A DNA stretch of 64,000 nucleotides, from positions 2,345-66,344 of the forward strand of contig NZ_JQKI01000018.1 in assembly GCF_000745965.1 (NCBI RefSeq), read 5' to 3'. The position numbers and the translations under genes are program-made. The stretch comes from Edaphobacter aggregans DSM 19364. Lineage in GTDB: Bacteria > Acidobacteriota > Terriglobia > Terriglobales > Acidobacteriaceae. Shown piece after piece: positions 1-10,973 of the stretch. The notes under the pieces were generated by a model. The model was not told the DNA's origin, made no database searches, and was given only the letters and a program-made list of their open reading frames with translations. Position 1 is the stretch's first letter; the number at the start of each line of letters is the position of its first letter.

Positions 1-150
1 AACGCGGCGTGGAAGAGGTTTCTTGCGGACCCTGAGTGGATCGAGATCAAGAAGGTGACGGCGGCGAGATGGGGTGACCTGGTGGACGAGGTTCACGACC
101 GCTCGCTGGATCTGTTGCCTTATACGCCTAAGCCGTCTCAGGTGCCTTGA
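1..150 (+). CDS. NIPSNAP-family protein, 3' end only
   Basis: The left edge cuts this gene; only the last 49 codons and the TGA are present, read in frame from base 1. The protein end is nearly identical to residues 87-135 of the complete NIPSNAP-like protein at 806-1213 (His for Gln in the EV(H/Q)DRSLDL stretch), and the DNA differs at only a few bases. The two are therefore a recent tandem duplication with a unit of about 1,063 bp. The NIPSNAP fold is a small dimeric alpha-beta barrel; its function in bacteria is mostly unknown. The first half of this copy lies outside the window, so I cannot say whether it is intact. Confidence 0.8.
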   Translation, partial: NAAWKRFLADPEWIEIKKVTAARWGDLVDEVHDRSLDLLPYTPKPSQVP

Positions 151-154
151 AGCG

Positions 155-250
155 GTTCGAGCTTCGCTCGAATGCCCACCTTAGACGCTTCGCGCCGAAG
201 ATGGGGCACCCGTTCGTTGGTTCAGCGCCAGATGTGGGCCACCCGTCCGG
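155..250. repeat. REP-like palindromic repeat, copy 1
   Basis: It begins with the perfect hairpin TTCGAGC-TTC-GCTCGAA (156-172), followed by GCCCACC and a second dyad around GCGCCGAAG, then ATGGGGCACCC and GTGGGCCACCCGTCC. The same ordered words recur at 1335-1425 and, partly, at 47920-48000. It follows the NIPSNAP stop by 5 bases. It may act as a mobile REP-type unit or a transcript-end structure; which is not known. Confidence 0.75.
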
Positions 251-460
251 ATGCAGGGGCCTGCGGAGTTGGCGACTGATATGCGAGGGTGTCACCGGGC
301 AAGAGAGCAAGAATGCAGAGAATCGTCCACACAGATCGGGACACTGCGCCCTTCGAATACATAGGCACCTCCCCTGTCTTCGTACGGAGTGCGGCCCTCG
401 CCAGATCGGCTTCGGGCCTTCGAAGCTATGATCCCAGCTTTCCGGAATGGCAGAGAGTAC

Positions 461-499
461 TTCCCGGGATGTCAATGTTAGGGAGGACATTCCCGGGAG
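461..499. other. Long imperfect hairpin in a noncoding stretch
   Basis: TTCCCGGGATGTC (461-473) can pair with GACATTCCCGGGAG (486-499) with one bulged T and a 12-base loop. It lies in the gene-free stretch 251-527 between REP copy 1 and composite repeat A. I see no gene in that stretch. No U-tract follows, so it is not an obvious terminator. Confidence 0.45.
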
Positions 500-527
500 G
501 TCTACTAGTAAAACCCCTAGTTGCATC

Positions 528-776
528 GGGGGCAGCGAAGCACTACCCCCCGTACTTTTTTGTGCAAAGTCTTCAAAGATTTAGAGTTAGGTCTCGACTT
601 CGGTTCGGGCTGCGGGTTTGAAGTGTGCTAAATAGCGAAAGCCCCGGGGATCTCCGGGGCTTTGTGGTTCTTCTTACTTATTTAAAGTGTAGCGGATTGG
701 AGGTAATTAATCGGCAACTTGTTTCTCTTTTAGTTTCAGGGAGTTGCGCGATATTGGGGCTTGACAGGTTTTAATG
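528..776 (+). repeat. Composite noncoding repeat, copy A
   Basis: Ordered modules shared with copies B (26760-27205, minus) and C (47560-48045): a C-run followed by TTTTGTGCAAAGTCTTCAAAGA (545-566), an inverted-repeat hairpin (638-663), then GTAATTAATCGGCAACTTGT (703-722), GTTTCAG (733-739) and GGCTTGACAGG (758-768). The 3' modules found in B and C (TTTTGCTGGG and the GGGGCTAAAGCCCC hairpins) are missing here, and the NIPSNAP gene starts instead. The function is unknown; no protein is encoded. Confidence 0.75.
638..663 (+). terminator. Hairpin of composite repeat A, terminator-like
   Basis: AAAGCCCCGG and CCGGGGCTTT form a perfect 10-bp stem with a 6-base loop, with short T-rich sequence after it. 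Equivalent hairpins sit at the same place in copies B and C, so it is part of the repeat and not tied to one gene. Confidence 0.6.
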
Positions 777-805
777 GATTGCCTCGGCCGGTCGAGGGGG
801 TATTC

Positions 806-1213
806 ATGTGGTTGAGAGCGTTGTTGATGGCGGGTTTGTGGGTCTTCGGGTGCGCGGCGGCGTGGGCACAGAGGCCGGTGTATCAGCTGCGCATCTACAA
901 GCTACACGCCGGAAATGAGCCGCACTTCCACGAACGCTTCAGCGAGCAGTGCATGCCGATCATGCGGCGCTATGGCTTCGATATCGTGTTCACGAGCGAG
1001 ACGGGAGAGCCCGGGCACAAGGAGTTTGTCTATCTGCTGCGATGGAAGGATCGCGATACGCAGAACGCGGCGTGGAAGAGGTTTCTTGCGGACCCTGAGT
1101 GGATCGAGATCAAGAAGGTGACGGCGGCGAGATGGGGTGACCTGGTGGACGAGGTTCAGGACCGTTCGCTGGATTTGTTGCCTTATACGCCTAAGCCTTC
1201 TCAGGTGCCTTGA
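806..1213 (+). CDS. NIPSNAP-family protein, probably exported
   Basis: A 135-residue protein. I chose the ATG at 806 because GAGGGGG lies 5 bases upstream and the resulting N-terminus (MWLRALLMAGLWVFGCAAAWAQ) is a good signal peptide; a longer frame from 761 has no ribosome site. After cleavage the chain reads PVYQLRIYKLHAGNEPHFH, the beta-strand start typical of NIPSNAP domains, followed by the YLLRW and AAWKRFLADPEW blocks of the family. Family members form small dimeric alpha-beta barrels; the ligand or reaction is unknown. It is the downstream member of a tandem pair with the truncated gene at 1-150. The promoter region is composite repeat A. Confidence 0.8.
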   Translation: MWLRALLMAGLWVFGCAAAWAQRPVYQLRIYKLHAGNEPHFHERFSEQCMPIMRRYGFDIVFTSETGEPGHKEFVYLLRWKDRDTQNAAWKRFLADPEWIEIKKVTAARWGDLVDEVQDRSLDLLPYTPKPSQVP

Positions 1214-1222
1214 ACTAACTCT

Positions 1223-1363
1223 GCTGGCTACGAGGCCGCTCTGGCTGCGTATGAGAGTGAGGATTATAAGAAGGCGCTGGCGGTGCTTGGGCCTGAGGTG
1301 GAGAGGGATCTTCGGATTGCTGAGGGGGCCCAGGTTCGAGCTTCGCTCGAATGCCCACCTTAG
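1223..1363 (+). pseudogene. Remnant of a TPR/Sel1-like repeat protein
   Basis: Directly after the NIPSNAP stop, in the same frame, an open stretch without a start codon reads AGYEAALAAYESEDYKKALA and on to VLGPEVERDL. This is the helix-turn-helix pattern of a tetratricopeptide/Sel1 repeat (AYxxxDYxxAL). It then runs into the REP-like repeat and stops at TAG 1361. No upstream or downstream part of the gene is present, so I read it as a fragment stranded by rearrangement. The assignment rests on one repeat only. Confidence 0.5.
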
Positions 1364-1425
1364 GCGCTGCGCGCCGAAGATGGGCCACCCCATCTGTGGT
1401 TGGGTTAGATGTGGGCCACCCGTCC
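1335..1425. repeat. REP-like palindromic repeat, copy 2
   Basis: The same hairpin TTCGAGC-TTC-GCTCGAA (1335-1351) as at 156, followed by GGCGC-TGC-GCGCC (1363-1375), ATGGGCCACCC and GTGGGCCACCCGTCC. It ends where AT-rich sequence begins, so it marks the edge of the inserted-looking segment at 1427-2171. Confidence 0.75.
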
Positions 1426-1426
1426 T

Positions 1427-1618
1427 TTATACAAATGTTTCGTCGAGCAAGTGTTGAAGAACCGTCTCTTGATAGTTCGTCTTGTAAACATCTTTGAAAT
1501 ACTTAAAATGTCCACTAAATTCTTGCACCCATTGATCAAGAATCACGAGTTTCTGTTTCGAATACATTCTTCGAAACATCGTGAACGATTGCTGCTTATT
1601 CAACTCAAGTACTTGCAT
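1427..1618 (-). CDS. Small hypothetical protein, AT-rich region
   Basis: An open frame of 63 residues from the ATG at 1618; a TTG at 1642 would add 8 residues and overlap the stop of the upstream broken gene (1639-2171). It has a charged, helical-looking sequence (LNKQQSFTMFRRMYSKQK, VQEFSGHFKYFKDVYKT) with no family I recognise and no clear ribosome site. Base composition is visibly AT-richer than the surroundings, as in the neighbouring broken gene, which suggests both arrived together. It could be the tail of a longer lost gene. Confidence 0.35.
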   Translation of the reverse strand: MQVLELNKQQSFTMFRRMYSKQKLVILDQWVQEFSGHFKYFKDVYKTNYQETVLQHLLDETFV

Positions 1619-1638
1619 GTCGTTCAAGATGGGTTGAT

Positions 1639-2171
1639 TCAAAAGTTTGTCTGAAATCCGGAGGCAACGGGGCCTTTTTTCTTGCTTTCCTCGTCGTATG
1701 CGAGCGCTACGGCTTCAATTCTGGTGCCATTTACTTCGCCTACTTTTATGCTGTACTCAATTGCTCGTTTCAATTCGATAACGATATGATTCGCTGAATA
1801 TTTTTGCTCTCTTCCGCGTTGAAGGTTCAGCTCAAATTGACCGTGTAAACTCCGAACGCCAACATTCTCGGGTATTTCGTAAAACACCTCGCGCCGCTGG
1901 TTGAAATAGTGAAATAGTAGTCAAACTTTTCAAATTTGAGCTTTTGCACTAGTGGCCAACAGTGTTTTTCCTCTTGCGATGAAAAAACACGGAAGATTGT
2001 AAGAGCTCGTCCCAGTTCGTCATACAGTGAGGCTTCCGCTCTCCTAGCGTCTAGTCTTCTAAGGTGACGTATCTTCATGGGTTCGAGAACAAATGCGGAA
2101 ATAAGACCAAGTGTGACGCCAACGCCTACGCTCAGAATTGTCTTGAGCCATTCAGACATCAATTCCTCCAC
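1639..2171 (-). pseudogene. Membrane-anchored hypothetical protein, frameshifted
   Basis: The N-terminal frame (from 2171) starts MEELMSEWLKTILSVGVGVT, a single membrane helix followed by a basic, helical cytosolic region; it runs off frame near residue 85. The downstream frame (to 1639) continues smoothly as FYEIPENVGVRSLHGQFELN. At the junction the 8-base word GAAATAGT is present twice in tandem (1903-1910 and 1911-1918). Removing one copy joins both parts into a single 174-residue reading frame (YYFNQRREVFYEIPENV). The break is therefore a short tandem duplication. I do not recognise the family. The region is AT-rich compared with its flanks. Confidence 0.65.
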
Positions 2172-2191
2172 TTACGATTATTCGTTGTCGT

Positions 2192-2221
2192 AACAAGAAG
2201 CCCCGCCGGACGGCGGGGCTG
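2192..2221 (-). terminator. Terminator of nrdJ
   Basis: AGCCCCGCCG-GA-CGGCGGGGCT (2199-2220), read on the minus strand, is a strong GC stem followed by TTCTTGTT. It lies 40 bases after the ribonucleotide reductase stop codon and can also stop transcripts coming from the left. Confidence 0.75.
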
Positions 2222-2260
2222 TTCTTGCGCGCGAAGCGCGTTTCGCCGTCCCGCGAAGGA

Positions 2261-5521
<3,261 letters not shown>

Positions 5522-5779
5522 GGGGAGGTTTCTCCTTCTCGTTCTGAATTGGATGCCCGGAGCGGCAGATCCTCCGGGGGGTGCTGGCCCAGACTCACGA
5601 TCAAGGTGAGAGCGCGAGAGCGGGGCGAAATCTAAAATTTTGGGCTCCAGAGCGCTGGCTGGTTGAGGCCGGCCGGGAAGCTGGCGGCGACCTGAGTCGA
5701 ACGGGCTGAAGTCATGCGGAACTGCTTTCGGGGTTGGCGGGGTACTTCTATGGTGCCTACGTCTCCCCTTGCAGTCGTG

Positions 5780-5808
5780 AAAGTACCGCCCCTTATGGGG
5801 TGTGTCAA
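5780..5808 (-). promoter_or_regulatory. nrdJ promoter (sigma70 type)
   Basis: On the minus strand TTGACA (5808-5803), a 17-base spacer and TACTTT (5785-5780) make a near-consensus promoter pointing at nrdJ. Transcription would start near 5773, giving a leader of about 250 bases. Confidence 0.7.
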
Positions 5809-5815
5809 GTATAAA

Positions 5816-5831
5816 GCACAACATGTAGTGT
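5816..5831 (-). promoter_or_regulatory. NrdR-box-like operator
   Basis: On the minus strand ACACTACATGTTGTGC matches the NrdR consensus (acaCwAtATaTwGtgt) at 13 of 16 positions by my count and ends 7 bases upstream of the -35. NrdR normally binds two boxes; I could not find a convincing second one. Confidence 0.5.
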
Positions 5832-6117
5832 TGGCTGTGGGAATACCCCTGTTTACACGGTGTTCATTGAAAAGAATCGACGGAAATCCATGATTCTGCT
5901 GTGGAAGTCGCGAAATCGGCGCTTTTGGGGCGGGAATCGGCGACGTCTTTTTGCAGGGATTTTCCGGCCAACGGGTACAGCTTTCGGTGCACTTGTTAAG
6001 GGTAGGGGCCGGAGGGGTAAACCGCAAGGCGCAGGAGTAGTGCAGAGCCTGTGGATGGGGGTGGAAGGGGTGGAAAAACGGGACATAACTGCGTGCCACC
6101 CTCTTCGCAGGATCGAC

Positions 6118-9100
6118 CTAGGGCCGATTTTGCGGCGGCGAGGTTTTCGGCCGTTCCGGCACGTGGCGGTCGAGCCAGGCGAGGACTCGTTCGGAGCGGG
6201 CGTAGTGTTGGCCGAGGCGGCGGTAGCTTTCGAACTGGGACTCGGAGAACCACTGGTCGGCGGTGGAGGTGTTGGGGAAGGTGGGGTTCTCTTTGCGGAA
6301 GTTGACGAGGTCGGCGGGGAGGTCGCGGGTGTAGGCGGACTTGATGTAGAGGACTTGGCCAGTGGCTCCGTTGGAGTAGCGGATGGTTCCGGCGATGCAG
6401 TTCTGGGGGCTGGCCGGGGGGTCGCCTGTGGGCTCGAGCAGCGTGAGGTCGATGGTGATCTCGGCGCCGTGGTCGATGCGGCACTTGCGGATGGCCATGC
6501 CGATGCCCTGGAAGGAGAGGTCAGCGTCCTGCTCGGCGTCGCAGATGACGATGGTGGAGCAGTGGCGGCGCACGAGTTCGTACAGCCCCATGTTTTCGAA
6601 GTGGCCACCGTCGGTGAGGTAGACGAAGGCGGCCGCGTCGTTGACCGTGCCGAATAGCTCGGCGGCGAGATAGAAGAGTCCGAACCACGGCGAGGAGGGA
6701 TTGCTGAGGCGGGCGCGCAGGCGGAAGCGTTTGTGGCGCGGGTTGCGAATCCAGAGGCCGAGCCGGACGTTAAAGATGGTCAGCAGGAAGGCCATGGTCG
6801 GGCTGGAGTGAAACCCCCAGTTGGGGCTCATGGCGGCGCCGGAGGTGGCGACAGCGGTGGCCATGCGCGGGCCTCCGTCCTGGTAGGCGAAGCTGCGGGT
6901 GGGGGTGAAGCCGTTGAACTGGATGCGGTCGGAGTCGGTCTCGGTCCAGCCTACGTCGTAGCCGCAGTAGAGCGGGGTGAAGATGAAGGATGCGCCTTTG
7001 CGCTCCTGGTAGGCGAGGTCCTGGCCGAAGGAGAGGTTGAGGGTGGTGTTGAAGATGGGGAACGGTCCTTCGTAGGTGGGCGGCTGGGGTTCGGGGAGGC
7101 GGGGGTTAGGGCCGCAGGACGGCGCCCAGAGGGAGCGAAGGGCAGGCGCGTTGAAGCGGACGGGGAGAAGATCGACGAGGCGAAAGCGTTTGTCGCTGGC
7201 GGCGAATCCAGTGAAGCGGTTGGCGCGGCGATCGGGGTTGCTGGCGCCGGCGTAGCAGCGTGCGATGCGGTCGCGGTAGAAGGCGTGGAGCGAGAACTCG
7301 TTGATGTCGATGCGCCAGCCGAAGAGGACAGCCGCGCCGGCGAGGACACCGAGAAGGACGAGGAAATCGAAGTGCGGCAGGATCTGGTTGCCGAGGCGTG
7401 CTTCGATCACCAGGAGCGCCTTCTCGACTACCCAGGAGAGTGTGAGGACGAGGCCGGCGATGAAGACCGGAGGCCCGATAAGGATGAGCTTGTCGAGCAC
7501 GGCAGTGAGCGTCGGCCGCTGTTGTCCGCCCTTTCCCGCGGTTCCGCTGGTCAAGCTGCTCTTGCCGGCCAGTACGCTGGCGAGCGTTGTGCCGATCCAT
7601 CCGAGCCAGAGCGGCTTGCCGACGTGGGCGACGTGAAAGAGCCAGGAGACGAGGCCGGGGCCCAGGAGCGAGCTTCCGGTGAAGGCGAACCAGACGATGC
7701 AGGTGAGGAAGCTCCAGGCGCGCAGGCGGGCGAACCACTCGCGAACGGACTCGTCGACGAGGTTGCCGACGAGGCCGCCGGCGATCTCGATCGAAACGAA
7801 GACGACGGTGACTCCGGCCCAGGGAAGCAGAGGGATGGCCGCGCGGGTGACGTCTTCGAGCGGAAGGAAGAAGGAGGCCACGAAGATGACGAGGCGCGAG
7901 AGATTGATCAGCACGTAGGCGCAGCCCACGGCCCCGGCCATGCCGAGCAGGACGATCAGCCGCCTCCAGTTTCGCGGGATGGAGCGCGCTGCGGAGAGCA
8001 CGAGCAACGCGATGCCGGCCAGCATGGAGGTAAAGACCCAGGAGGTGGAGGTGTCCTCATCGAAGTGATGGAGGATGCTCCACCAGTGGAAGGAGTAGGC
8101 GCTCTGCCATGCGCGGAGGTTGTCGAGCGCATCGGGTTCTCCGGGCGGCGGGAGTGTGGGCTTGGCGGGGTCGGTCGTCTTCGGCGCGGTCTTCGGAGCG
8201 AGTCGATGAAGGTGGCTGATGTAGTGGCGCGTGCTGGCCGGAACGATGCCGGTGTTGCGCGGCCAGTCCACGATGTCGACGACGCGAGCGTCGAAGTCCG
8301 GCAGGCGGACGCCGCTCCAGAAGGAAGCTCGGTAGAGGTACGGGCAGAGGGCGAGGACGGAGATGACGATGGGGAGATAGACGAGGCCCATGACTCCAAT
8401 CTGCCCGAGGCCACGCTCCTCCTGCGGATTGCAGTGCGCTGCGGGAGGGTGCGTCATCTGCGTGAAGAAGATGACTCCGGAGGCGAAGAGGAAGCCGACG
8501 AAGATGATGGACGCCGTGACGAAGCCGTGGTCGAGCAGGAAGTGCGCAAACCGGCCGCGCGAACTGAGGTAGAAGTGGGGTATGAGAAGAACGAGCAGTA
8601 GCGACGCGATGAGCACGATCTGGTTGAGGAAGGTGTTGCGCAGCCAGATGGCGAAGGCGACCCAGGTGTCGGCGCTAAAGAGGCCGACCTGCGGAGTGAG
8701 GTAGTTAGAGTAGCGCCTGAGCCAACGGAGAGGCTCGGGCCAGAAGTCGCGCTTTGAGGGAGGGCCGGGCAGCGGCTCCAACTGCTCCTTAACCTTTTCG
8801 ATGTTCTCGCAGGAGATCCACGAGGCGAGGAACTGGTGGATGTAGCCTCCTCCGGAGACGGTTGAGAGATAGTCGAAGGACTTGAGTCGGTTGACGGAGG
8901 CGAGGCCCTGAAGGATGCCGAGATTGAACGTGGCGCTGCGAATTCCTCCTCCGGAGAAGCAGATTCCGCTGAGCTTGAGTTCCGCGGCGACAGCGTAGGC
9001 GTCCTTGGCGGAGTCTTCGGGCGGCCATCTGCCGAGTGCGGCGAGCTCCTGCTCGAGGAGCCACTTGCCCGGCGGGTATTCGATGAGCGTGGCGATGCGG

Positions 9101-9354
9101 GCCTGCGCATGAGGATAGCGGTAGAGAAGGACGGCGATCTGCTCGGTAGTGGCAGTGGCCTCGACGGGCTCATCGCGAAAAGCCTGAATCCAGGCGGAGG
9201 TGAAAGCAACTTTCTCCGCGGCGGTGAGGAGCTTGTACGCCTCGTGTGCGCGCATCTCCTGGGCGAGACGAACGCAGTAGTCGCGCGCGGCCTCGTCGCG
9301 CAGCTGCTCCTCGAGGATGTTGGGATTGATCGTGCGGCCGTCTGGCTTTGCCAT
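6118..9354 (-). CDS. Giant membrane patatin-like phospholipase
   Basis: A 1,078-residue protein. The start is ATG 9354 (MAKPDGRT), with AAGGAG 5 bases upstream. Lipid acyl-hydrolase features of the patatin fold are visible: an oxyanion loop SGGGIRSATFNLGILQG (134-150), the nucleophile elbow STVSGGG (164-170, serine in place of the usual GxSxG centre) and the catalytic aspartate in DGGHFENMGL (915 onward). Between them lies a long insert with about nine or ten hydrophobic helices (for example VLIASLLLVLLIPHFYL and FVTASIIFVGFLFASGVIFF), so the catalytic domain is split by a membrane domain of several hundred residues. Likely an inner-membrane lipase acting at the membrane surface; the substrate is unknown. 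It stands alone, with no partner gene close by. Confidence 0.8.
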   Translation of the reverse strand: MAKPDGRTINPNILEEQLRDEAARDYCVRLAQEMRAHEAYKLLTAAEKVAFTSAWIQAFRDEPVEATATTEQIAVLLYRYPHAQARIATLIEYPPGKWLLEQELAALGRWPPEDSAKDAYAVAAELKLSGICFSGGGIRSATFNLGILQGLASVNRLKSFDYLSTVSGGGYIHQFLASWISCENIEKVKEQLEPLPGPPSKRDFWPEPLRWLRRYSNYLTPQVGLFSADTWVAFAIWLRNTFLNQIVLIASLLLVLLIPHFYLSSRGRFAHFLLDHGFVTASIIFVGFLFASGVIFFTQMTHPPAAHCNPQEERGLGQIGVMGLVYLPIVISVLALCPYLYRASFWSGVRLPDFDARVVDIVDWPRNTGIVPASTRHYISHLHRLAPKTAPKTTDPAKPTLPPPGEPDALDNLRAWQSAYSFHWWSILHHFDEDTSTSWVFTSMLAGIALLVLSAARSIPRNWRRLIVLLGMAGAVGCAYVLINLSRLVIFVASFFLPLEDVTRAAIPLLPWAGVTVVFVSIEIAGGLVGNLVDESVREWFARLRAWSFLTCIVWFAFTGSSLLGPGLVSWLFHVAHVGKPLWLGWIGTTLASVLAGKSSLTSGTAGKGGQQRPTLTAVLDKLILIGPPVFIAGLVLTLSWVVEKALLVIEARLGNQILPHFDFLVLLGVLAGAAVLFGWRIDINEFSLHAFYRDRIARCYAGASNPDRRANRFTGFAASDKRFRLVDLLPVRFNAPALRSLWAPSCGPNPRLPEPQPPTYEGPFPIFNTTLNLSFGQDLAYQERKGASFIFTPLYCGYDVGWTETDSDRIQFNGFTPTRSFAYQDGGPRMATAVATSGAAMSPNWGFHSSPTMAFLLTIFNVRLGLWIRNPRHKRFRLRARLSNPSSPWFGLFYLAAELFGTVNDAAAFVYLTDGGHFENMGLYELVRRHCSTIVICDAEQDADLSFQGIGMAIRKCRIDHGAEITIDLTLLEPTGDPPASPQNCIAGTIRYSNGATGQVLYIKSAYTRDLPADLVNFRKENPTFPNTSTADQWFSESQFESYRRLGQHYARSERVLAWLDRHVPERPKTSPPQNRP

Positions 9355-9593
9355 GAACGCTCCTTGAAAAGGATGCATGCTGCCTTACGTTCGCTGATGA
9401 GAACGGAGGAGCACGGGAGGAGTTCTGTGGGCCCAGGAGAAAAGGAGAGCAAGAATTAAGGAACGATACCAGGGGGATGCGCATGCGCAGCATGGCACGT
9501 ACCGCCGCAGTAACGCTGAGGCGTGGAAGATCTGGACTATCTTGCACCGCCCGTGTTTCACTAGCAGGAGCCACGTTTCTATACTTGGTGGCG

Positions 9594-10040
9594 TTAGTCC
9601 TTAATGCGTTGGAGCATCTTACGGCAGATAGCCTGCCAGTCCTTGTCTTTCATTCCAGAAACCTTCGAGGTGAGCACTCCCATCAGAGCCGCATTGGCCC
9701 TGACATCGTAGCTCCCCGAAGCCTCCATACTCTCAAAGATCAACAGAATGTCCCTGATGGCGATATCGTCTGCACTGGCGTTTAGCTGATCCGTCAGGAA
9801 AGGCACCGCCGACGCTCCCCTCTCCGCAATCGGCCGCGCCAGTTCCGTAGCGGGCAGCTCTTTAACATCATTTCCGTATCTGAATATTTTGTATTGATCA
9901 GCCAAGGGGTATTGGCGCAGGCGGCTAACTCGGTCGCATGCCGGCTTATCGAAGAAGCTCTTTTCGAGACGATGATCCCAACACCCGAGCATGATGAAGC
10001 AAGCCAGAGTTAGAGTGATAGACCTCATTGCTTTGGACAT
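9594..10040 (-). CDS. Small secreted or lipoprotein-like hypothetical protein
   Basis: A 148-residue protein. I chose ATG 10040 (MSKAMRSITLTLACFIMLGCW), with AAGGAG 8 bases upstream; two further in-frame ATGs lie just upstream. The N-terminus is a signal peptide ending in MLGC, which resembles a lipobox although the -3 residue is unusual. The mature part has no motif I recognise; LARPIAERGASAVPFLTDQL looks like a HEAT-like helical repeat. It begins 20 bases after the HNH nuclease stop on the same strand, so they may be co-transcribed, but nothing links their functions. Confidence 0.7.
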   Translation of the reverse strand: MSKAMRSITLTLACFIMLGCWDHRLEKSFFDKPACDRVSRLRQYPLADQYKIFRYGNDVKELPATELARPIAERGASAVPFLTDQLNASADDIAIRDILLIFESMEASGSYDVRANAALMGVLTSKVSGMKDKDWQAICRKMLQRIKD

Positions 10041-10060
10041 CCGCATTTCTCCTTGCACGC

Positions 10061-10603
10061 CTAGGTTCCTGCTTTACCCTCCAAGGGCCCAGTTGCCCCG
10101 GTTGCGCGGATGAAAATTTCTGTGCGGCCGGGGCTGTTCTGTCTCTTCATGCGTGCGCGAAGCTGCGCGGTCGCCTCACGGTGGCAGAGCAGGCAGAGAG
10201 TGCGGATGTTGTCGAGGTCGCACTGGCCGCCGCCCTCGGCAACGGGAAGGATGTGGTCGGCGTCCCACAGGCTGCGGCGGCTGGTGACGGTCTTCATGCC
10301 GTAGAGGCGAAGGCCGGCGGCCCGCGCAGGACCGCGTGCGCGCTTGAGCGCGGCGTAGGCGGCGACGGTGTCGATGTGGCAGACGGCGCAGCGGCCGCGG
10401 TCGCGGGCGAAGACCTGATCGCGGAGGTAGCCGGGGTCGGTGCGCAGGCGCCACTGGTGAACGCAGTAGTCGCTGCAGAAGGTTCGGCGGCGCTTGGCGA
10501 GGATCTCGAGATCGCACCAGCGGCAGAGCGGCAGGCCGTTGGGGCCGGTGGGGAGCTCATGCCGCGAGGCTCGGCCGCCGGCGAGTGTGCGGGGGAGGCG
10601 CAT
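10061..10603 (-). CDS. HNH endonuclease
   Basis: A 180-residue protein from ATG 10603 (MRLPRTLAGG); an in-frame extension of 13 codons exists. It has an N-terminal zinc-knuckle-like CRWCD...FCSDYC, then an HNH core: CAVCHIDT, WDADHILPVAEGGGQCDLDNIRTLCLLCHREAT. The DADHI histidine and the paired CxxC/CxxCH motifs are those of zinc-stabilised beta-beta-alpha metal nucleases. Free-standing HNH proteins of this size may be restriction-type, homing or housekeeping nucleases; no methylase, integrase or toxin gene is beside it. The ribosome site is weak, so the exact start is uncertain. Confidence 0.85.
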   Translation of the reverse strand: MRLPRTLAGGRASRHELPTGPNGLPLCRWCDLEILAKRRRTFCSDYCVHQWRLRTDPGYLRDQVFARDRGRCAVCHIDTVAAYAALKRARGPARAAGLRLYGMKTVTSRRSLWDADHILPVAEGGGQCDLDNIRTLCLLCHREATAQLRARMKRQNSPGRTEIFIRATGATGPLEGKAGT

Positions 10604-10619
10604 GGATCTCAGGATAGAG

Positions 10620-10907
10620 TCAGACCTCGAAGTCGACCTCAAGAGGATCGATGAGGGGCATCAGCCAAGCCAGCAGCTTCCGGTGGACGGGATGGTCGTT
10701 GCAGGCCTCGAAGCTCGCCCGATCGGCGAACTTCATGACGCCCCCAAGCTCTTATCCCTGCGAGCGGGGAGAGATGTTGGGTCCGACCAGCGTCTCGACG
10801 AGGCCGGGAATCTGCCCTTGAAGCGACTGTATCTCCCGGATCGCGTGCTCTTTCTGGTCTGAAGTGACTCCGGGCTTCCAACGAAAGGCGAAGGTGTGAA
10901 TGACCAT
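10620..10907 (-). pseudogene. Dabb (stress-responsive A/B barrel) gene with a nonsense codon
   Basis: From ATG 10907 the frame reads MVIHTFAFRWKPGVTSDQKE, IPGLVETLVGPNISPRSQG, then TAA (10754-10752), then continues in the same frame as ELGGVMKFADRASFEACNDH, PVHRKLLAWLMPLIDPLEV and a normal stop at 10620. This is a full-length (95-codon) Dabb domain whose conserved aromatic after QG is replaced by a stop. Dabb proteins are small dimeric barrels of mostly unknown function. Either this is a recent nonsense mutation or a base error (TAA for TAC/TAT). It is divergent from the thioredoxin-fold gene at 10974. Confidence 0.7.
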
Positions 10908-10973
10908 GACGCCAGTGTAACGAGGCTCCGCTTAGAATGGGTCGAACGAATTCTTGAACAGCAGAGAGGGCCT

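Noticed and set aside
5522-5780. Cobalamin riboswitch in the nrdJ leader
   Set aside because: The leader is about 250 bases and the enzyme uses B12, but I find no B12-box-like sequence or the GCCCCCGCxACTG core of the class. An NrdR-like box explains control better.
5522-5824. N-terminal extension of nrdJ by 101 codons
   Set aside because: The frame is open, but the sequence is not conserved in style, contains the promoter and its -10 box, and the internal ATG has an AAGGAG at good distance.
6733-8601. 622-codon open frame antisense to the patatin gene
   Set aside because: Same reason: low-complexity acidic translation, and the membrane helices on the other strand are convincing.
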